A stretch of DNA of 64,000 nt from Membranipora membranacea (taxonomy: Eukaryota > Bryozoa > Gymnolaemata > Cheilostomatida > Membraniporidae). The stretch covers positions 11,814,062-11,878,061 of the forward strand of contig OU612074.1 in the NCBI GenBank assembly GCA_914767715.1. The letters are read 5' to 3'. The translations under genes and the position numbers were made by a program. Positions 59,150-64,000 of the stretch are shown here, one piece after another. The notes beneath the pieces were generated by a model, which was not told the DNA's origin, did no database searches, and worked only from the letters and a program-made list of their open reading frames with translations. Every line of letters starts with the position of its first letter. Within the stretch, counting starts at the first letter, position 1.

Positions 59150-62100
59150 TAATATACAATTTTCAGGAATTAACTAAAATATCAATTGAAGCAATATCAT
59201 CACAGCTAGCTAAGTCATGACTAAAAATCTATGAAAGCTATAAGTCTGACATCATAAGGACGAAAATAAGTTCTTGGCATTTGAAGTTTCTGTGGAAGGA
59301 CAGTTGAGCAACCTTTAAAATTTAAAAAATAATTTGTATGTATAAGAATAATACGGGTGTTTGCCATCCTCACTACTTTGATATATATGGGTAGCAGGGA
59401 GGCACTGTCTCCCAATGATGGTTAAGCCAGGTGGCCTGTAACACAATGATTGTAAAATAAAATAAATAATCAGTCCCGATTTGAAACTCCAAATAACTAG
59501 ATTTCATTTGATGATAAAAAATATTGAAATTAAGTCTCAAAAACACTTCTATAGAAATTAACTGATTGATGATGCTTATTTTGATATGGAACTAGAGTTA
59601 TTCTGATTCCAAACTTTTTCTGTGGGTGGGTGTTTCAAAAACTTAAATTCTGTAATTTCATACTCTCATGTAGACTTGCATTGCAAGGCTACTTTGCCTC
59701 CCTGAGATAATGAAGTTAACACAGCGTATTCTGTAATTTGGACAAGTATTGAGCAAAACAAAATTTTGATCGTGACATGCTCTTTTCAGACAAAAATATA
59801 CTACTTTAGGACAGCCACCTCTCTGATAATCTAAGTGCTCAGACTCCAAGGTGCAGGGAGTAACTTGCGCAAGCTATCAAGGAGTTTGATAGCTTGCCCA
59901 AGTAACTCACTGCGCCTTGGAGTCTGAGCACTTAGACTACCTCTCTGATGAAGTCGAACAGCGATCCATCATTTGATGGAGTTTGATAAAGAAACAGATT
60001 GATACCATAGTTTTCTATATTTGACAATAAGAAGCACAACCAAAAACAAGGATGATGAACATAATTAACATACTCCATTTTGTTCCTTTGTAACAGTCAA
60101 ACAAGAGTCCAGATATGTGCCGAATACTTCAGAACGGATTATATAAGTTATCTCAATAATATTTTCTTTAAATATAGTCGCTTTTAAATTGATTTGTTAC
60201 CGTTTTGTTATGTTATCTTACATGTTTTATCAGAGCACCCTATGTAAGCATTTTATTTCTCAAATACAAAACACCTTCTTTTGCATTGTTATTATCCTGG
60301 TCTTATCAATCCCATTATTTTAGGAAGTATGGGTATTCCCTGCTTGTGAAAGCTGTATCATTTGAGAAGAATCAATTTTAGGCTTAAGATTTAGGAATTA
60401 TTTTGGATTAATAAGTGCAAAAACAGGACAATGCTTCGCAACTGTGATCTGTTAATATTGTTTCCTGTCCTGAGACCAGAGCTTGAGCAACTGAATCATT
60501 GGTTTGTTATTTTCTTTCTTTTGAAATAGATCTATTTGATTGATGATGTACAATGGGTGACAATGTGTGTCAACATGTCAATTTAAACTGACCACTTTAT
60601 CCTCTCAAACTACTATATTGTTATTCAAACTAGCCGGTTGCTGGATCAATTGAGTAGCATCATTATGAGGTTGAGGATTTATAAATCATTTATTTTTAAA
60701 TCCTAAAACAGGGCAACAGTTTCAATCGCGAACTTCAAATATCAAATCCTGATTTAGAGGTTCCCTAAAAATAATATTTTCCCGATTTTGATATCAATCT
60801 ATTTATTGATCCAATGACGTAAACTGAGATATAATCCATGCGAATTAGTCATTTCAAATTGAACACTTTATTCCTTTATTAAACTTGCCAGCTCACTAAA
60901 GATTAGTTTTAACTACATTATCCTCTTAGAAGCAACGAATCTGTCACAAGCAGCTGGAGTTAATTCACTATATCAGAGCACCAAAAATAAATACAGTTCA
61001 TCTACATAATGTACAGTATGCCATATATATTCATCTTTTCACACAAGTTCTTTATGATGTTTAATGTTTGGTCATTTTTATCTTACTGTTAAGAACAATA
61101 GCCCACCGACATCGAGATTACGCTATTAACATGTGTATCTCTGATTGTTAGAGTCAATTTAGTAGCAGTAACTAACATTTACCCGTCCCTAATTAATAAA
61201 ATTGAACACGGGGTGTCACACCAAATTCATTGTGATGGTACTCGTAGCAAGTGAATAAATTCACTCTCTACCGATCAGAGATATACATGCAATAGTATGT
61301 CACGTGATCAGTGTGGAACAATAGGGCAACAATGATCGAATAAGTCAAATCATGGAGGTCTGTTGAACAGGTATAAAAAAGAATTAAAGTAATAAAATAT
61401 GTGCATGGATTATTGGATAAACAAATAGAAATAAAAATTATGCAAATGAAGTTATTAATATTTGTGTTTCGAACTTGGAATTCTTTTGAACTTCAAGGGG
61501 TCTTATAAATACAGTGCACAATATACAACCATGTGCAATATAAAACAGCTTCAGTTTAAAAAGTTTGAAAATAGAGATTCCTTCCCCTCATACTTGGACA
61601 GGCGAACAAACTCTAAATCGATCAATGTGTTTACTCCGGCAACATGGAATTTTAATTATGCAAAACTATATACTCATACATTCACCTTTGAGTAGTATTT
61701 ATATGCAGACTTGCTGCAAATAAAAATCTTTTTATTTCTAGCTATGAACTTGAAAAAAATGGGAAAAATTGGAAGTTTTTTGATATACCGGCTCATAGCT
61801 TTTAGTTTTGAAACATCATACAACATCTATACAGTTGCATCATAACTGAGCGTGGTAAACGTAATGATGAGAAAAAAAAAAAATTTAATTTGCCATCGCG
61901 TTTCAAAAGAGTAAGGTATCGCATCAGCAGATCATTTATGAGATTAGGAATGATGATGCTACTTAAAGTTAAGCAGCTTCCACAAGCTGATATTAATCCC
62001 ACTTACGGCATTAATAAATTCGTCGAATCAGAATTTGATGGCACCAGATACCCTTCTGGAGGGATTCTTTGACCTGTCAAACATTTAATTAATATTAAAA

Positions 62101-62350
62101 ATGTCATTTATATTTAGTTCTGATGACTTGAGCTTGCCTCCACTACCGGAGACAACACAGATGACTTATGATTACAGTATTCTGACTTAAGTTATTTTAT
62201 GTCAAGATTGCCGCTCACATGTAGAGACATCATCTATTGTAGTTCCCAAGCCAATTATATCAAGACTATTGCATCAGTGGATCTCGAAGATAATCTTCTA
62301 AAATTGATAATTGATTTGATTGCATGTTTTCCAATTTATGAGGTATATCG
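59150..62350. repeat. B-A intergenic block, B4-A8
   Basis: Closest to the B3-A7 spacer, including the foldback element, but without the poly-G run (it has 'cttggacaggcgaac', like the A6 upstream block). No gene supported. Confidence 0.7.
59828..59938. mobile_element. 111-bp foldback MITE (second copy)
   Basis: Same element, same target duplication (59817-59827 and 59939-59949) and same site as at 51127, with a few substitutions. The two copies arose by duplication of the host unit, not by two insertions. Confidence 0.85.
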
Positions 62351-62361
62351 GTATAAAAAAT

Positions 62362-62369
62362 TATAAAAG
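62362..62369 (+). promoter_or_regulatory. A8 TATA box
   Basis: TATAAAAG (preceded by T rather than G); shared block downstream. Confidence 0.65.
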
Positions 62370-62447
62370 CTGAGTGAGTGCCAATGTTCAGCACAACCTG
62401 CTAAATTGGAACATTGAAAGCATCGTCAGCTTCCAATTATTCTCAAA

Positions 62448-63085
62448 ATGAATAGCATCGTAATTGGACTCTTTCTTGCAGCCATTGTTTGTAAGTTAAT
62501 AAAATCACACACTAATTGTTAACTGATATGAAAGTCAGAATAACGTTCTCACATTTTAACATAATGTTAAAATCCAGGTATCCTTTTGTCAAACAAATTT
62601 TTAGGATTCATGTTAGATATGTGATGTGATATATCTAACATTATCATGACAAGACTAATATTTTTGCTGCAAGCATATCACACTATTGGTACTTTTTATT
62701 GTCCTCAATTACCAAGGGTTTACTACTCCGGTACAGTCTTTATGTTCTTCTTTAAAAATAAAGTTGTCTCTTCGTAAGAGTTAAAAGCAGGAAATTAACA
62801 AAAAGCTGACAGTGAATTTTAATTGTGTTATTGTTTTTAGTGGTATGTCTATGTGACGCTCAACGCTATGGTGGAGGACAAGGGGTAGGAGCTCGAATTG
62901 CTGATCAGCCTGATAATTCAAGAAGAAATGGTGCTAATGGAGGCCAAAATGGAGGAAAAAGGGGAGACGACGGAAATGGATCAAAGGTTGGTAGAAGAGG
63001 TGGTCAAAATGGAGTCAAAATGGCCCTAATGGAGGCCAAGGAAGAAGGAGAGGACCTGAACCGGCAACAGATGCGGCGTCAGTAA
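62448..63085 (+). CDS. A8: short, frame-switched form, 95 aa
   Basis: Exon 1 62448-62490 (MNSIVIGLFLAAIV). Exon 2 62841-63121 (281 bases) with stop TAA at 63083-63085. One codon longer than A7 through an extra Asp (GKRGDDGNGSK). The same frame switch after GGQNGV gives the acidic tail KMALMEAKEEGEDLN, ending RQQMRRQ. RGD is kept. The exon 3 homologue 63369-63391 lies beyond the stop. The 3' flank is of the A5 type, with AATAAATAAATAAATAAAA at about 63538-63556. Confidence 0.5.
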
Positions 63086-63394
63086 CCACTCCATCTCTCC
63101 TGGACTTCACTACAGGACAATGTAAGTACATCTTCACTCAATCATATCCTGTATGAGTAAATGATAATATTAATTAGAACATTTAGAGGGACCTGAAAAT
63201 TCCAAAAGTCATCTGCCTTTACCCTTATATTGGCTCACTGGTTTAATTTACATTACTTGGTAGAATGCCTTCAATTTTAATGTGAAAACTTGAACAATGT
63301 CTTTTATTTGGATTCTGATGGAACAGAGATAGTATTATGTAAACAAGTTTCTGTTCTTTTTATTTTAGTTACAACTGGATTTACTTTGTAAACT

Positions 63395-64000
63395 TGTTGA
63401 CCTTGCCTGATGACGTGAAACTGACCCACGAAGATGAATTCCAAATGATAGCCCTGAGATATGATCACAAGCAAAATTTTATTATATTCATAATATATAA
63501 CATGTATTTAATTTTTTGTTTTCTCAATGCATACTCAATAAATAAATAAATAAAACTGCAAAGTAAAGAACTGTGCTCTGTCTTTTCTATTTTGCTTTGG
63601 ATATTTGAACAGACAACAAAGTGCATTGCGGAGGCTTGATGTCGTGATCATTGACATAAAAGTGTTGGAAGAATGAAAAGGTTGAGCATAGTTGGTAGCC
63701 TATTTTGAACTCGGTTTTTTATTTACTCAGAGAATAAGGAAGTGCAATTTAATGCCTGGTTCTGTACCAGCCCAAATAACAAAAAGACACTTCCAAATTT
63801 TTTTTATTACCAACGATTTTCACATATAAATGTTGAAAAACAAATTTATTTTCATTGTCAGGCAACATTGTACAACAACTTCATTTATTAAAATTTACAG
63901 TTCCCCAGGCATCAACAGCACATAGATGAGAAAGTGAGGCTATTTTTAACACTATACATAATTTTTACCCAGAAGTATATGGATTTTGTTGTGTAAAATT
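63395..64000. repeat. second copy of the spacer start
   Basis: Matches 37600-38210 closely ('tgatgacgtgaaactgaccc', 'caggcaacattgtacaacaac'). The window ends inside it, so the following kilobases should resemble 38.2-42.3 kb. Confidence 0.75.

Overview
The window comes from an animal (metazoan) nuclear genome. It shows spliceosomal GT-AG introns, AATAAA-type poly(A) signals, TATA boxes placed about 24 bases before an initiator-like motif, nuclear tRNA-Ser(GCU) genes, several hAT-like and TTAA-duplicating non-autonomous DNA elements, and the 3' end of a CR1/L2-like non-LTR retrotransposon. The DNA is AT-rich. I cannot assign a species; a marine invertebrate is a guess from style only.

The window is dominated by a tandem array of units of roughly 7-9 kb. 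It carries a multicopy family of small three-exon genes for secreted Gly/Arg/Asn-rich proteins. Exon 1 encodes 14 residues of a signal peptide. Exon 2 completes the leader (ending ..VCLCDA before QRYGG) and encodes nearly the whole mature protein. Exon 3 adds a short tail such as FTTGFTL. I name three classes. A-long (A1 6507, A2 14061, A3 21220, A4 reversed at 31290, A6 45859) are five intact genes of 158-162 aa. A-short (A5 36682, A7 53738, A8 62448) are 85-95 aa forms that switch reading frame inside exon 2 and end in an acidic tail. B (B1 2865, B2 27755, B3 50299, B4 59038; minus strand, divergent from A) are four copies that are all broken, and three further units (near 10.9, 18.1 and 33.7 kb) keep only B exon 3. 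The product family is not one I can name. It resembles cationic secreted effector or matrix proteins and carries a conserved RGD tripeptide.

Layout: 1-2.0 kb, left flank with a degenerate direct repeat and a TTAA-flanked element. 2.0-10.6 kb, unit 1 (B1 remnant, hAT-like insertion, A1, tRNA-like remnant, TIR element, tRNA-Ser). 10.7-17.9 kb, unit 2 (A2, tRNA-Ser). 17.9-26.6 kb, unit 3 (A3, TIR element with a nested hAT-like element, tRNA-Ser split by an insertion). 26.7-28.6 kb, B2. 28.6-32.1 kb, an inverted segment with A4. 32.1-37.6 kb, tRNA-Ser and A5. 37.6-42.3 kb, a non-repeated spacer with one possible terminal exon of an unrelated gene. 42.3-43.7 kb, an old decayed unit. 43.7-48.1 kb, A6. 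48.1-57 kb, B3 and A7 with the retrotransposon insertion. 57-64 kb, B4 and A8; the last ~600 bases repeat the start of the 37.6 kb spacer, so the array or its duplication continues beyond the window.

The A and B genes share promoter architecture (TATAAAAGCTGAGTG then TTCAGCACAACCTGCT) and exon-intron structure, so they are paralogues diversified by unequal exchange, inversion, deletion and gene conversion. A-long stays intact in every copy while B decays in every copy.
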